A DNA stretch of 64,000 bases, taken from positions 434,001 through 498,000 of the forward strand of contig JAGTXK010000027.1 in NCBI GenBank assembly GCA_019096195.1. Reading direction: 5' to 3'. Positions 33,101 to 44,461 of the stretch are shown in pieces. The notes under the pieces were generated by a model. It saw only the letters and a list, made by a program, of their open reading frames with translations. It did not search any database and was not told the origin of the DNA. The stretch's first letter is position 1. Every line of letters begins with the position of its first letter. The position numbers and the translations under genes are program-made. The stretch comes from Boletus sp. NGJ (taxonomy: Eukaryota > Basidiomycota > Agaricomycetes > Boletales > Boletaceae).

Positions 33101-34390
33101 CGTGATGGTGTTATCCTTCAGTATAGCATTAGCACTCTGAAAGCTGTGTGTTGGATGATCTGCTTCAGAAGCCCATGAAAGCAAGGCGTTATCAGCAACG
33201 AGAATAGACGACGATGCGAACGCCCATTCCGCGGCAGTAATCGTGATTCTTTGAACTAGGTAACGTCAAGAGATGCCCCAAAGTGACTAGCGCCGCCTTA
33301 CCAGTACGTTGTATGGATTGCACTGTCAGGGTTCCCTCCGGGGATGTTGGCTTCAGGTGTTCGGGAATCGTGAGCTGGTAGTTCTACTTGCTTTTCCCCT
33401 CGCAGAACACGCTGGCTGTCGAGATGAACCGAGAATGTGTTGATGTGCGTCAGGAAAGCTAGGGAAGAAATTAGGAATCTTGTGAGATCGGCGAGTATAG
33501 GTAATGATTCTGGTTTCCACAACTCGAGCTCAATCGAGGACCACAAATCCATTGGACAATCGACAAGCAACTTGCTAAGCTGATTTTTGATGGTCAGTAT
33601 GTATCCCCCAGAAATGCGAGGACTAACCTTCCCATCCTCCCTCTTGTAAAATTGCAGTGATTTCCCTGGACGAGTGCATAAATAAATACCGCTGTGTTTC
33701 AACCATGATAGGGAATATATCATTATCATTAGACCTCACGAGTGGTCGATCTTATTTGCTCAGAACACTATAAAATCCTGCAGGCAAGGATGAGCCTTCT
33801 AGAACTACCGGACAACGGAAGGACACTCACCAACCCCGAATGCGCCGACTTTCCTGCAGTCATCATTGCCACGCGCTGATCCGCAACAGAACACGAATCA
33901 GACTGCCCCATATAAGCGAATGAAGATACCTATTTTGCCAAGCCTGTTCCAGTCATTCTCTCCAAAACCGATGCCGTTGTTCTTGATGATCCACTTGTGT
34001 ACCTATCATGAAGTTAAGATTGAACCGAATCGTGAGGAAAATAACCGAGGCTCACGTTGACTTTGCTGACATCGAGTTCGCTAGCAGGTTGAGATTCCTC
34101 GTGCTCTTTGGTCTGAAAGTGTATCTGAATGTCGCGCGCCATAGTATCATCAGCATTTTAGATGAGTTCTCGAAATACTAGTTCGACAAGTTAGCGAAGA
34201 TCCAGAAAACATTGTACCATCGAATGTTCCAGGGTAACGAGCGAGAATTTTCACCAGTGCTTCACGGTTGACCTCGACTCCTTGTCGATCTGCCACCTGA
34301 ACGATATTGTTTAAGAACACGTCCAACTGACCGGCGAGGAACATACGTCGTCAGTGGTCAGACATTGCGGGAGTGGTTCTGACGGGAAAG
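30168..34390 (-). pseudogene. DUF3684-family protein with HATPase (GHKL-like) domain, decayed
   Basis: Large fungal-specific family with an N-terminal Hsp90/sacsin-like ATPase fold. Recognisable in order: LAGQLDVFLNNIV, REALVKILARYPGTFDVFRE, the ATP-site segment NADDTMARDIQIHF, VHKWIIKNNGIGFGENDW, KVGAFGVG (G box), LTRFLISSLAFLTHINTFSV, TTGIGLHISAHFLPTVER, the long middle block 31516-32439, and the C-terminal block MAIRQNLRFIQVACMDVVF ending at 30168. Introns join most blocks well. However, the Gln of the conserved ELIQNADD is TAA (34158-34160), a second stop follows FYSVLSK (33752-33754), and the frame changes between there and 33700. So it is a host gene in early decay, unless the stops are assembly errors. 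The cellular role of the family is unknown. Confidence 0.7.
30989..31290. repeat. 162-bp tandem duplication of an exon plus intron
   Basis: Two direct units with a period of 162 bp, judged by ggatggcacctcgacctt at 31102 and 31264. Each encodes on the minus strand KVEVPS-TP and an acidic tail, followed by an intron-like segment. They lie in the C-terminal part of the DUF3684 gene. Confidence 0.75.
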
Positions 34391-34645
34391 ATGGAGGAGA
34401 ATACGTTGGGTGTTCACCAGAAGCGCCCAGCTCTAAGCTTGAGGCGCAAGCCTGGATGGGTTTAGTACGCATGAAGTTGTCAATGAACCACTGACACTGC
34501 ACTGCACGCGGACACCAACTTTAGCCTCATGACATGGCAATTGTTTGCCAGGTATTTCGGCTGTACTCTGAAAGAGCAGCGGCTCTTGGTACTGTACTAG
34601 CCCTGTTGACTTGGCACTGCGAGACGTCGTGCTCGTGAGACTTTA
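34391..34645. other. Short spacer between minus-strand genes
   Basis: Probable promoter of the DUF3684 gene and 3' flank of the DUF1308 gene. No other gene. Confidence 0.4.
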
Positions 34646-36623
34646 CTAGTCGGAACGCATCCCTTCAGACAGACTACGAGGGTCAACTACCCACAGCGCT
34701 GCTTTCTCCACGTCCCCCATCTCAGGCTCATATCCACCTCTCCCACACACTCTTCGAATCTCCTTTAGCACTGCTTTCACACTACTTCTGTTTGTCGTCA
34801 GCGTCGTGTGCCCCCTCGAAGCACCAGCGAGCATCGAGGTGACGGTATGTACGGTCAACTTTGGGAGCGATGTGTGCGCAGCTGGAGGGATCTCTTCCTC
34901 AGCGGTCGGTGAAAGGTCTGAAAGTGCCGAAACTTGTAAAACGGGTGCGGCTTCATGCGACAGGATCCCAGTGCACGTCCGCGTGAGCGCATCAAAAAAG
35001 GTCGTTCTCGACTGCCGGTTCTCGTCTTTTGGTAGAATCGAAGGATAGACATGGACAGGCACCAAAGGGAAGAACCCAGCTGGGTATCTGGAGTGTTCCC
35101 AGTATGCATCCATCGACGCCTTCCCTTCCGCGTCGTCCATCCCTGGAGTCGCTTCCGATATCCCACTTGCCTTAGCGACACTACCCGGGTGTATATCCGC
35201 CGGTGTGGGGACAGGAAGTGGGCACGCACAGAACGTCGAACCTAACAATGCATCGGCCCGCTGCCTCTCCCTCTCCCCGCCAATCGTGGAGACGATTTGG
35301 AGACATCGATGACGTGCCTCGCTCGTCGTCCAGAATGTCACACTCGTCGTGGGTTGGGTGACGACCGCCGATGTGCGTTCGCGTATCTCTTCGAGAATGC
35401 CTTTGCTCATCTCTTGTATGGCCTGTGCTGCGAGCGCGCGTGAATGTTGTCCTGAATTCTCCCATGTACCCTCGTCGCTTTCACTGTCCTCCACGTCGTA
35501 CAGGGAATGATGAGCGCTCTGGCTCTGGTGTGTGAGCGACTTTGCTCTGTCCTTTTTCCAGTCGAAATAACTCTGAGGAGGTTCGAACCGAGCATGGGCT
35601 TCCTGTTCTGTTCGAGGCAATGGTGAATGCGAGATATCGGATATGAGTGCGATGAGCGCGGACAAGTCCAAGTTGATGTTTGCGGTTGGCTCTAGTAGCT
35701 TGAGTTTTGTGGGTGTGAGGGTGAAGGTATGATCGCTCGCCGAGCTGAACGTCGATGCCCATGTCGCGCAGATATTGGATGGTCTTTTCGATTCGAGGGT
35801 CGTCTTCAAGGGAAGGGTCGAGGCGAGTCAAGCGGATCGTGACTTGTGGAGTCATGATAGTACTAGTCGAGTTCAAGTCGGGAATGAAGTTGGACAAGGG
35901 AGTGGGGACCAACACGCGGTTGGCTTTTGCAGCAGCCAGCAGCTCTCTCCCCATCCTCAACACCGAATTGTCAAACTCGGTCTGGGCAAGACGGGGCCTC
36001 GGTTCGTCCTCGTCCTCGTCACTGGTCAAGTAGGAATCGATCTCGCGGAATTCCATCACGAGGCGGGCATTCTTTATCCTTGCGTACGCCGATCAAGTAA
36101 AGAGACGCTGGCAGTCTGCGAGATTGGACTCACGTATTCACCCTCACCCACCTCGCCCCGTTTTCAGCGACGACATCTACCTTGACAGGGCGGGTCTGGC
36201 TCTTGAGAGTTGTTCTCTCCTGGGATGTCAGGGCTGCTTTTCCTCTTGTCCTGTCCTGTCCGTTTGCAGGGGAAAACGTGCGGTATATCGCGACGGGTTG
36301 ACGAGCATGGACCAGTTCGCCCCACACGGCTATGAGGTACGGTGCGTTGGCAGAGGGGGTCGAGGAGTTGGCGTCTTCTCGGGTAAACTACTAGGCGACT
36401 TGTACGTCAGTGTGGCGAAATGGAGAGAAGAAGCACTTGTTACTCTGTCCAAGACGTCGCAATCCCGCTTGACCTCTTCGCGAAGGAATCTAAGCCCGGG
36501 CAAGGCTTCTCTATTGTCCTTGTCGTGCCATATGACGGGTGGCTGGGGAAGGGGGACATCGAAGGACTGGATGGAGTTGTAGACGTCGGAGAGACGAGCG
36601 CTGTGCAGGTTTGCAAGAGACAT
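34646..36623 (-). CDS. DUF1308 protein (C7orf25/UPF0415-like)
   Basis: ATG at 36623 (MSLANLHSARLSD), stop at 34646, four or more exons, ~600 residues. The N-terminal helical region (LPGLRFLREEVKRDCDVLDR) is joined over a ~62-nt intron to NAPYLIAVWGELVHARQPV, then RPVKVDVVAENGARWVRVNT, VMEFREIDSYL and TIRLTRLD. The C-terminal DUF1308 region shows LLEPTANINLDLSALIALIS, where the conserved acidic residues of a PIN-like fold are expected, and FWTTSEARHRCLQIVSTIGG. It ends RSLSEGMRSD. The family is conserved from fungi to human C7orf25; its biochemical role is not established, and a PIN-type nuclease is a structural suggestion only. It is divergent from the NT-C2 gene across 47 bp. Confidence 0.75.
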
Positions 36624-36670
36624 TGTATCAGCTTGATTTAGACAGTACTGCAACGTTTCATGTTCTCTCC
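36624..36670. promoter_or_regulatory. 47-bp divergent intergenic space between two start codons
   Basis: The ATG of the DUF1308 gene (36623, minus) and the ATG of the NT-C2 gene (36671, plus) are only 47 bp apart. Core promoters and 5' UTRs must therefore overlap, or transcription must start inside the opposite gene. No TATA box is evident. Confidence 0.6.
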
Positions 36671-38786
36671 ATGACAGACTCGCCTCGACATCGTTCGTCT
36701 ACCCTCAAGCCAATCAGACTCCCGCCCACCCGACTCAACATCGTCTCCTCGCCTTCCCCGCAGAGTCCCCAGTTCTTCACCTCGCCTCCTCCCCGCGGTC
36801 AATTCACGCCCGTCTCTGCCCCCGCCCCAGCTCACAACAACCAACCCTCCCATCACACTGGTGGCATCCGCGCTCACTTTGCCCATCTCCTCCCCAGATA
36901 TGCCGCGTTCACGGTCACCCTCACCCTCCACCAACTCCACAACGTCCCCCTCGTCCACGGTGAGTTTGGCCTCAAGTGGAAGATCAAGGGCGTCACCTCC
37001 CATTCCGGCAATGGCATCTTGGACAAGGTCAAGGCTAGAAAGGCAAAGGGTAAACTCTGCGAGCGGTCCCAATCCGGCACGAGTGCTGTGGAACCTGCAC
37101 CGTCGATAGCCAAGGGCAGCGATACAGATAACGCGTCCCTTTTTGACGCTGCTTCCGCTTCCGATGCCCATAGCGTCGCCAACAGCAGTTCTACGCACTC
37201 GCCTTCGAACGACCATACCCATTCCACCGGCGGGAGTGCACAGGGCCATGCGACGCGCGCCCAGCCCGTCCCGGTTCCTGCTGTGGTTGTTTCCGCCAAC
37301 CATGCCTCGCCGCCGCCGGTTGCACGCAGTGTCAGTGGCACGTCCATCGCCAGCGTGGGCAGCGGTTCGTCATTGGCCTCGACGTCACTGCATGCCAACG
37401 GGCGCTTCGTCCACAACCCTCCAGGCTATCTTTCAGCAGACTGGTCACAACAAGGACCCGTGCACGACACAGAGACGCTCTTTTCTCCTCCCAATGGCGA
37501 CACTACACGTTACTCACACACCCAGGTGAAACTACCTTACTCTCCCTCAAAGGGAATCACGCCATTTGTGAAGCTCAAGGAGCATAGCGTCGTCTGGGAA
37601 AAGTCGCTCAAATTCGTCGTCCAAATGAGCGTCGGCAGGGACAATGACGAGCTGGGCGAGTGTCCAGCCAAGCTTGTCGTCATGCAGGTAGCCCTCTTCC
37701 CTTTATTTTATATTCAACGTGCTAACCAACCCATCCCCGCAGCGTGTGGTCGCTGGTGACCCAGATGCGCCGCGCAACCCACGTCTCGGAGCCGTCTACC
37801 TCAATCTCGCACAATACGTCGATGCCGGCGTCATCACAAGACGCTATCTCCTTCGTCAAAGCAAAACCAATGCGACGCTCAAGGTCTGCTTTCCAATACT
37901 TATTCCCTCTCTTCCCACCCGCTCACACGTCGTGGTACAGCTCACCATCCACCTCGAACACACGGCGGGCGAGCTTACGTATGTGGTCCCTCCCCTCCCA
38001 AAGGCAGAAATCCTCTCCGGGGTCGCTGGTTTCCTCGAGTCCTCGGACATTTACCGCGCCCGTCCATGGGCTTTGGGCCTTTACACACATGGCTCCTCTG
38101 GCTCCTCGTCTGACAATGCAGGCGCAGCATCGGGCTCTGACGCCTCCTCCATCGTCTCGGGGTCCTGCGCGTCCAACCGGGCTCCGAGTCAGAGTCACGG
38201 CCACGCGGATGGGCAGAGTGGACATGCGACGGTGAAGAAACAGAGACGGCCATTTGAGGTTGCCAAGTTGCCAGCGATCAGCGATCCGAGGGGGACAGAG
38301 AAATTGATCGAAGCGTTGTTTAACCCGGTGCCTGTGACGCAGCCCGGCAAGGTCAGCCCGTTTACGTATCTCGTCGAGGTCGACGGGGAGGGCGATGGGG
38401 ACGGAGATGGAGATGGAGACGGGGACGAACACGGTTCGTACGAAGCGAAGCGCGCGACGACTCCCCACGAAGACCAGGGTACGCGATGTGGCACGGTGGA
38501 CGGGGAGACAGACGATGACGGGTCATTGTACACCGACTCGCCCGACGAAAGCGCGGACGAGGCGAACGGGATGGGGAGCGACTATCACTCGCTTCGGTCA
38601 CACCCCTCGTTGCAGGGTTCTCTGCGCAGCAAACGTTCGACGCGATCGCTTTCGAACAAAGCCGGATTGAAACGCGACGATGGTGGCGAGCGGACGGCGG
38701 TCAGTACGGGCGTCCAGCTGCTGGGTGGGGTGACGGAGCGGCGAACGTGGTGGCAAAAGGTGCTCAGTCCACCTACTGCTGGATGA
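36671..38786 (+). CDS. NT-C2 domain protein (EEIG1/EHBP1-type)
   Basis: ATG at 36671 (MTDSPRHRSS), stop at 38784-38786. Introns are 37688-37742 and, hidden in an open frame, 37884-37940 (57 nt, no stop); removing the latter gives the family-typical NATLKLTIHLEH. The N-terminal C2 fold (RYAAFTVTLTLHQLHNVPLV, FGLKWKIKG) is interrupted by a ~150-residue Ser/His-rich insert and resumes with TPFVKLKEHSVVWEKSLKFV and LVVMQRVV, then RLGAVYLNLAQYVD and ITRRYLLRQSKTN. The remainder is disordered, with an acidic (GD)n run, and ends WWQKVLSPPTAG. NT-C2 proteins bind membranes and scaffold actin or trafficking complexes; that is family knowledge. In fungi the partners are mostly unknown. Confidence 0.85.
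38388..38427. repeat. Gly-Asp coding hexanucleotide repeat
   Basis: Imperfect (ggagatg/ggggacg) units encode GDGDGDGDGDGD within the acidic tail of the NT-C2 protein. Length variation between strains would be expected. Confidence 0.8.
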
Positions 38787-39021
38787 TGCCGTCGAGGTGC
38801 TGCACTCTAGATGGTTCCTTTTCTCTTTTTTTTTGGTTAATTTATTGGATGGATGATATTGGCATATAACACTTAGATCGGCATTTTTTTCTTGTCCTGA
38901 TAGCTCATATCGATTTCTAGTCATCTAAAATACTTACGTCTACTAGTCTCCTGGTATGCAATGTCACGTTTAGATTCACTAACATCCCCAAAAAGGCAAT
39001 ACCATCTTACTCTCGTATACC

Positions 39022-39604
39022 ATGTTTCCGACCCGGCCGACCCTCTCGACCCTCCCCATTGCACTCTCCCAACCATTCAAACGCGCCGCTCTCGGCCTCT
39101 TCCACGGAAAATCCATCCAACACGGCAACAACGTTCCTCACTCCCTCAAAAAAACCCGTCGTACATGGCTCCCCAACGTCCACTCCAAGACACTCCTCTC
39201 CCCGTTGTTAGGCCGCCGGGTGCAGGTCAAGGTGACCGCGAGAGCATTGAGGACGATACACAAAGTGAACACTCACCTTTTCTTTTCTCGGGGACAAAGG
39301 GATTGACGCCCCACGCGCGTAGCACGGCGGACTAGACCAATATCTCCTCAACACGTCCCCATCGCTCCTTGGCGACGAAGGCATGCGTCTCCGCCTGCTC
39401 GTCCGCGAGCAATTTGATGCCCAGAATGCGCTCGAGGCAAAACGCGCACAACGTGCCGCCGAGGTCGCCGAAAAGGAAGCGCAGGCGAAGGAGGCGGCGT
39501 CGAAGAAGGTGCAGAGGCAAAAGGAGGACAAAGCGAGGAGAAGGACGAGGGAAGTGCAGGGCGGGTTGATGAGGGGGTTGTTTGGGGAGTCTCGGGTGAA
39601 CTGA
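39022..39604 (+). CDS. MRPL24: Mitochondrial large-subunit ribosomal protein bL28m
   Basis: Component of the mitochondrial 54S ribosomal subunit. ATG at 39022 (MFPTRPTLSTLPIALSQPF), Arg/Ser-rich presequence-like start, then the bL28 core: FKRAALGLFHGKSIQHGNNV, then HSLKKTRRTWLPNVHS, then VQVKVTARALRTIHK. An intron of about 57 nt (39265-39321) separates this from HGGLDQYLLNTSPSLLGDEG. The C-terminal half is a charged helix rich in Ala/Lys/Arg ending GESRVN, with TGA at 39602-39604. Yeast names this protein Mrpl24 and mammals MRPL28; the symbol follows yeast. It lies close behind the NT-C2 gene in the same direction (235 bp). Confidence 0.92.
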
Positions 39605-40951
39605 ACAGCAAGGATGTGAGGTGTGTGGTAGCTTGTTGAAGCGGGTCGAAGGGTGACTTATGTTTGTCTGGTGCAGATCGTCCACTGTATCATACCAGCT
39701 GCATATACTGACTTGAACCACAGAGACTCATGGACCCGAGCCATTGGGTCGTGTTAACGTGACATTGCATTCTCCCATCGAGTCTGTCTCCGGTCAGGGA
39801 TCGCCTCGATATTGCAATGTGCAGGATCAGCCTATCATATTTTCTTTGAAAGAGTAAAAATGCAACGCATTGTGAGCTGCTTTGGTCAAGTCTCTCTGGA
39901 ATGTAGGACCAAATTGCATGTCCTTCAAAAGTAAAATCGCAACGCACTCTGAACTATCTTGGCCAAGTCCCTCACGCTATGAAAGGCCCGGATGCACCAA
40001 AGGTCATATACCACACCACCTCCACATTGCTGACGCATTCACCAGAGCATTATCGTAATGTAGGTATATATTGCCCCTAGGAACGGATGCAATGGGATAT
40101 TCGAACCAAGCGCAGAATGGAAGAATGTCCATTCGCTTCTGCAATATCAAACGGTGTCTGCCCATCTACATCTCGCGCAGAGGGTCAGACCACTATTGAG
40201 CAAAATCTCGACGTATGAGCGACACGGCGGCGCTCCAAGTTTGAATGCAGGGGAGTATCTCCATTGGAGTCGATAGTTGCATTAGCTCCCTCACGAATCA
40301 GGAAGTGGACAACGATGAACTGAGGACTGTGTCACGCGTTCCGTTTCGTTGCACCACAGCGAGCAGGACATCGGAGGGCAGTGGTACATTTTGCGAAAGT
40401 AAAATATTGGACTCACCTTACCACCCTGTTGGACTGACCTTCCTATAGTAATAGTTCTGGCACTCATAGTGTCTTCCTACGCAACACGGCTGTCCTGCAT
40501 ACACCAGTGACATGCTCACGGACGGGTTTTATCTTCGTACACGGTTTGATCTGCCAGCTCCAATTGGAATGACTGTCCTTCCTGGATTCCAGATACCAAC
40601 GCTTCCCCGCTAAGCACACGACCATTCTTGCTCGAGCATTAAGTCACTCGACGCTGCCGCTCCTGGTTCACCGCAACAGGGAAAGGATGGGATTCACAAA
40701 ACTCAGCCATGACCAAAATTCCAATGCCCGGATATTCTGTGTATTGTCGGTCGCAAGCTAGTCTCCCATAAAGCGCACACCAGGCTGCGCGGAAAACTTA
40801 AAGAAAAAAGCAAAATAAACAGCGTGTACATCGGGGACACACGCACGTCCCGTCAACAACTGATGTCCTCAAGCACACTTCCCCGTTTTGGTCGTCCGTA
40901 GAGGGTACAAAGACCAACACTGCCCTGCCCCCGCCGCCCCCATTCCTTTGC
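39605..40951. other. Intergenic with an ankyrin relic
   Basis: 3' flanks of bL28m (plus) and the Ser-rich membrane protein (minus). Apart from the ankyrin relic at 40105-40335 no gene is recognised. Two 'gcaacgca' stretches preceded by tcaaaagtaaaa or gaaagagtaaaa (39852 and 39928) look like a small internal repeat. Confidence 0.45.
40105..40335 (-). pseudogene. Isolated ankyrin-repeat relic
   Basis: Minus-strand translation gives VHFLIREGANATIDSNGDTP, then LH, and, in another frame further on, DVDGQTPFDIAEANGHS. These are two ankyrin repeats separated by a frame change and a stop, with no start codon, neighbouring exons or promoter evident. It is the second ankyrin scrap in the window, after the one near 2.1 kb on the opposite strand. 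Confidence 0.6.
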
Positions 40952-43229
40952 TCAAACACTGTGGCCCATCGCGACCACGACGAGCGCCACAATAAACGCA
41001 ACCACAATAATCACCCCACTCGTCACCGCCGCAATCCGACAGCGTCTCACCCACGGATCCTTCATCCCGCTCCTCCCCAACCCAACCGGCTTTGGCGTCA
41101 ATACCACCGCTGCCCGCTGACTCTGATACGGTGGTGGTGGTGGTGGCGGCGTCAAACTCAACGCCGACGGCGCCACAAACGGATATCCATGGTACATCTT
41201 CATCGTATCGAAACTATGCATGCTCTTACTCGTGTTCGTCCAGAGCGGGAGGAGGCTACTCTCTCCCCCGCCGAGACCGTGGTGGTACCCATGACCGTAC
41301 ACCGAGCCGGAACCATACGCCCGCGGAGGAGGTTTAGTGGGGACGAGCCACCCTCCGATGAGCCAGCACCATGGTGCGATGAAGCCGAACCAGAATAGGA
41401 CTTGGATCGTATCCATGCGCTCTTCGTGCACTGCCCACTTGGAACTGGCTTTGCGCGCGGATTCGCGTTCCGAGGCGGGGGTGAGGTACAACGAAGATGG
41501 CGCGAAGCGTCGGTCGATAAAAGAAGAGGATGTAGAAAAGGAGGTGCCAAGGTCCTGGAGACTCGGTGCACTCAGGCCAGAACGCGAAGGGTGCATAGGT
41601 GAGGGAGTGGGTCTATGAGGATGAGAGTAGGGGTTAGGCTGGAGGTGGTTATCTGAACTGTGCGAACCAGGCGGGTGGTTGTAGGAAGGTGGAGAGGAAG
41701 ATGTACGTGAAGCAGAACGAGGGTGCATAGTTGTACGTGCGGGGATGGGTGGTTTGACAGATTTAGAAGTATTCTGAGGTATTGGAGGTGGATTGGGTGT
41801 AGGTGGAGTGTCAGCAATGTCTTCAAGGAGGCGGGAGTCAAATGCATGAATGGTTCCGTTAGAATCACGTCTGAAGCCGTCCTCTGCGTCGACGAAGACT
41901 TCCTCTTGCCCAAAAGAATACTTGCTTTCCCTCCCCGGCCCTGTCTGAGCAGTAACAAAACTCGCCCTCCGGTCTGAAACAGAGTCGTCATCATGTGCAC
42001 CAGTATCGAGTAGTCCACGCGAGTTGAGCGACGTCGGTGTTGTCAAGAATGTCGGGCCTCTGAACTCGGGCTTGAGATCCAATGGGGGTATGACAGGGGG
42101 TGTCACAGAAGACACGCTAGACTGGTGTGTCCGCGTAGACGATAGACTGATCGACCGATTGAGTGGCCTTAAAATGAAGGTTGAGACCGGAGAAGGCACT
42201 ATCAGTATCAAATTAGCCATTTGCCATCTAGGAACCACAAGACGGAATACATGAGGAATTTTTGCGAGGTGATTCATTTCCTTCCTCTTCTTTCCGCCTC
42301 GCAAAAGGCACAACACCGCCCGGATACGAAGGTGTTACAGGGGTCTGGACCTGCGTCTGAGGCGTGGGCGGTGTTCCCCTTGCACTAACCAATACAGGAG
42401 TCATGGGCACAGGGGTAACAGGGGTCACAGTAGCTGACCCAATCCCATCACTCCCGGGACTCACAGGCGTCATCGCTGCGCTCGTCCTCGCCGTATATGC
42501 AGTGCTGGAGCGTGACCCTCCACCTTCGTGACTCGAACTGGGGAGTGATGTGGGTCGTTTTTCGGGGGAAAGGTAATCTTGCTCAACGATGGGCGAGAGT
42601 TGTTGGTTGAAGAATTCTTGAACAGGCACGCGGAGAGAGTGCGTACTCTTTGTCGGGTGGAGGAGTTTAGGACGGGCAGAGATGTTGGGGGGTGGGTTCG
42701 TTGGTGGAGGTGGTGGGAAGTGAGGACTGGGGGACGACCTCCCTTGAACAAGAGACGATGACGGGCCTGCTGATGGCTGGGGAACGAACGCGGAGTTGGT
42801 TAGACCGAGACTGGTGTTGCTACCATTGCTGTGGGCGTCGGGTGTTCCCGTGGTGTTGGCCAGATTCAGCCACGACACATGTGAGGGCGTTATCGGCGAC
42901 TCTAGACTGCTCTGCGAGGATGAAGACGGGGTGTGGGTGTAGCCTTGCCAATACGGGTACGGATAGGTGGGAACGCGGATCTCCGGTGGAAGCTGTCGCG
43001 AGTTAGAGGATGCGGGCGACAGGGACGTCGGCCCCGTTGTGCTTGGAAGTGGATGGAAACCCTGGCGGTCGGGTGCGGAGTGGACTTCGGTGCTGACGCG
43101 GACCTCCATGGGTGTGCAGGAGGACAATGAGATGGATGCGGAGGTAAAATCTTGTTGACTGTCCTTGCCTTTCTTCTTCTTAAACGAGGGCGTGTTTGTA
43201 GAGTCCTTTAAGCCCAATAAACGACGCAT
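40952..43229 (-). CDS. Ser/Pro-rich protein with two C-terminal hydrophobic segments, unknown function
   Basis: ATG at 43229 (MRRLLGLKDSTNTPSFKKKK), stop 40952-40954, two exons joined by an intron of about 55 nt near 42202-42256 (…NSS|LPSPVSTF). The frame is otherwise open for over 350 codons on each side. The first ~550 residues are disordered and rich in Ser, Pro and Thr, with TPVTPVPMTPV repeats. Near the end come an ordered block (WAVHEERMDTI), a hydrophobic segment (QVLFWFGFIAPWCWLIGGWL), a Gly/Tyr/His-rich linker, and a final transmembrane helix (IAAVTSGVIIVVAFIVALVV) ending AMGHSV. Such a protein would be anchored by the C-terminus with a cytosolic, probably phosphorylated, N-terminal region. 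The family is not recognised. Confidence 0.7.
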
Positions 43230-44461
43230 GTTTACAGTTATGGGTCTGTGTGTAGCTGTATACGCCGAATGAATGAAGGAATCACTTTGCACCCCTACCC
43301 ACCGCAGCTGCCAACGGATTCGGGGAACAGGAGATAGACTCCTTTTGAAAGACTCACTTTGCAATTTGACTCCGGGACCCGCGCAACGGTTATCGATCGT
43401 AGTGGGAACTTTGGATGAATGATGGTACGACTATCCGATAGTCGATGTCAGCGGTACGATGCCCTAGAGCGAGCTTGCAATGCAGATTCCTGAAGGGGGG
43501 AGAAATGGTACGAAAGGGAACCGTGGAAGGAAGGAAACAGCGCACAGAAGAGTAGTGTCCATTATATGTGCGCAGCAACAGTCGACGGACGCACGCGCGT
43601 GTTTCGCGAGGAATGGATCTATCGGGTCAGCGGGTGCGTGTCAGTGGGTGCCATCAACGGGAGTTGTAATGATACATAACGGCCGGCAAACGCAGTGCAG
43701 GGGCAGGAGTTGACTCCATATGAGAACGCATGCATGTGCGGCTGGCCAATGAATGCGGGTATGGCTCAGTGAACACGGTGATTACACATGTCTGCGGTGA
43801 CCAACCGTCAGCCTCTAGTTTCGGTGGGTAGTGTGAGCCTGGAAGTATAAGGCATGCGCAGTACTATAGGCAAAAACCTGAACGAACTGGCATCGTGACC
43901 GTGCAATGGATTTGAAGGAAAGTCGCAACAATTCTCTGTTCGTCGCTTCCCCATGGCGCTGCTGAATGGATTCGAGAAAGTGAATTAGAAGCAGGGTACC
44001 GGAATCGTTCGACATGATGTTGCGCGGCCTCCGCATCCCAAGGCAATGCAGCCTCGTGTGGTCCTCCTGGCCGCTTCGATAGCGATTCGACTGAATGTTT
44101 ACTATGGATCATGAGATCGATGTCGTACCATGGAAAACCAAGTATAGCGTTGAGAAAGACGTCGGACGACTTCAAAGTTCACGTTCACACCCGGGCCGTC
44201 ACGAAATGCTGTACAACTCATTCGAGATTGTAACCAAGGCTGGATAGACAGAAAGATAACTGGTAAGGATTGGGCGGAGTTAGCTACTATGTATAAACAA
44301 ATCCGGGTATACGTATCGTAAGTGTCAGTAAGTATAGCGAGCCAGATCCGTGTAATAAATGTACAACGCAGGTAACTTAACGTACACACCAGTCTCCATT
44401 ATGCACGCACTCGACGCGTGGTTGCCAGTACTTGAAGGCGTCGAGTAGAGACGGTGAAACA
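43230..44461. other. Intergenic, no gene recognised
   Basis: About 1.2 kb, including the promoter of the Ser-rich membrane protein. Open frames are short and without coding character. No repeats were noticed. Confidence 0.5.
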
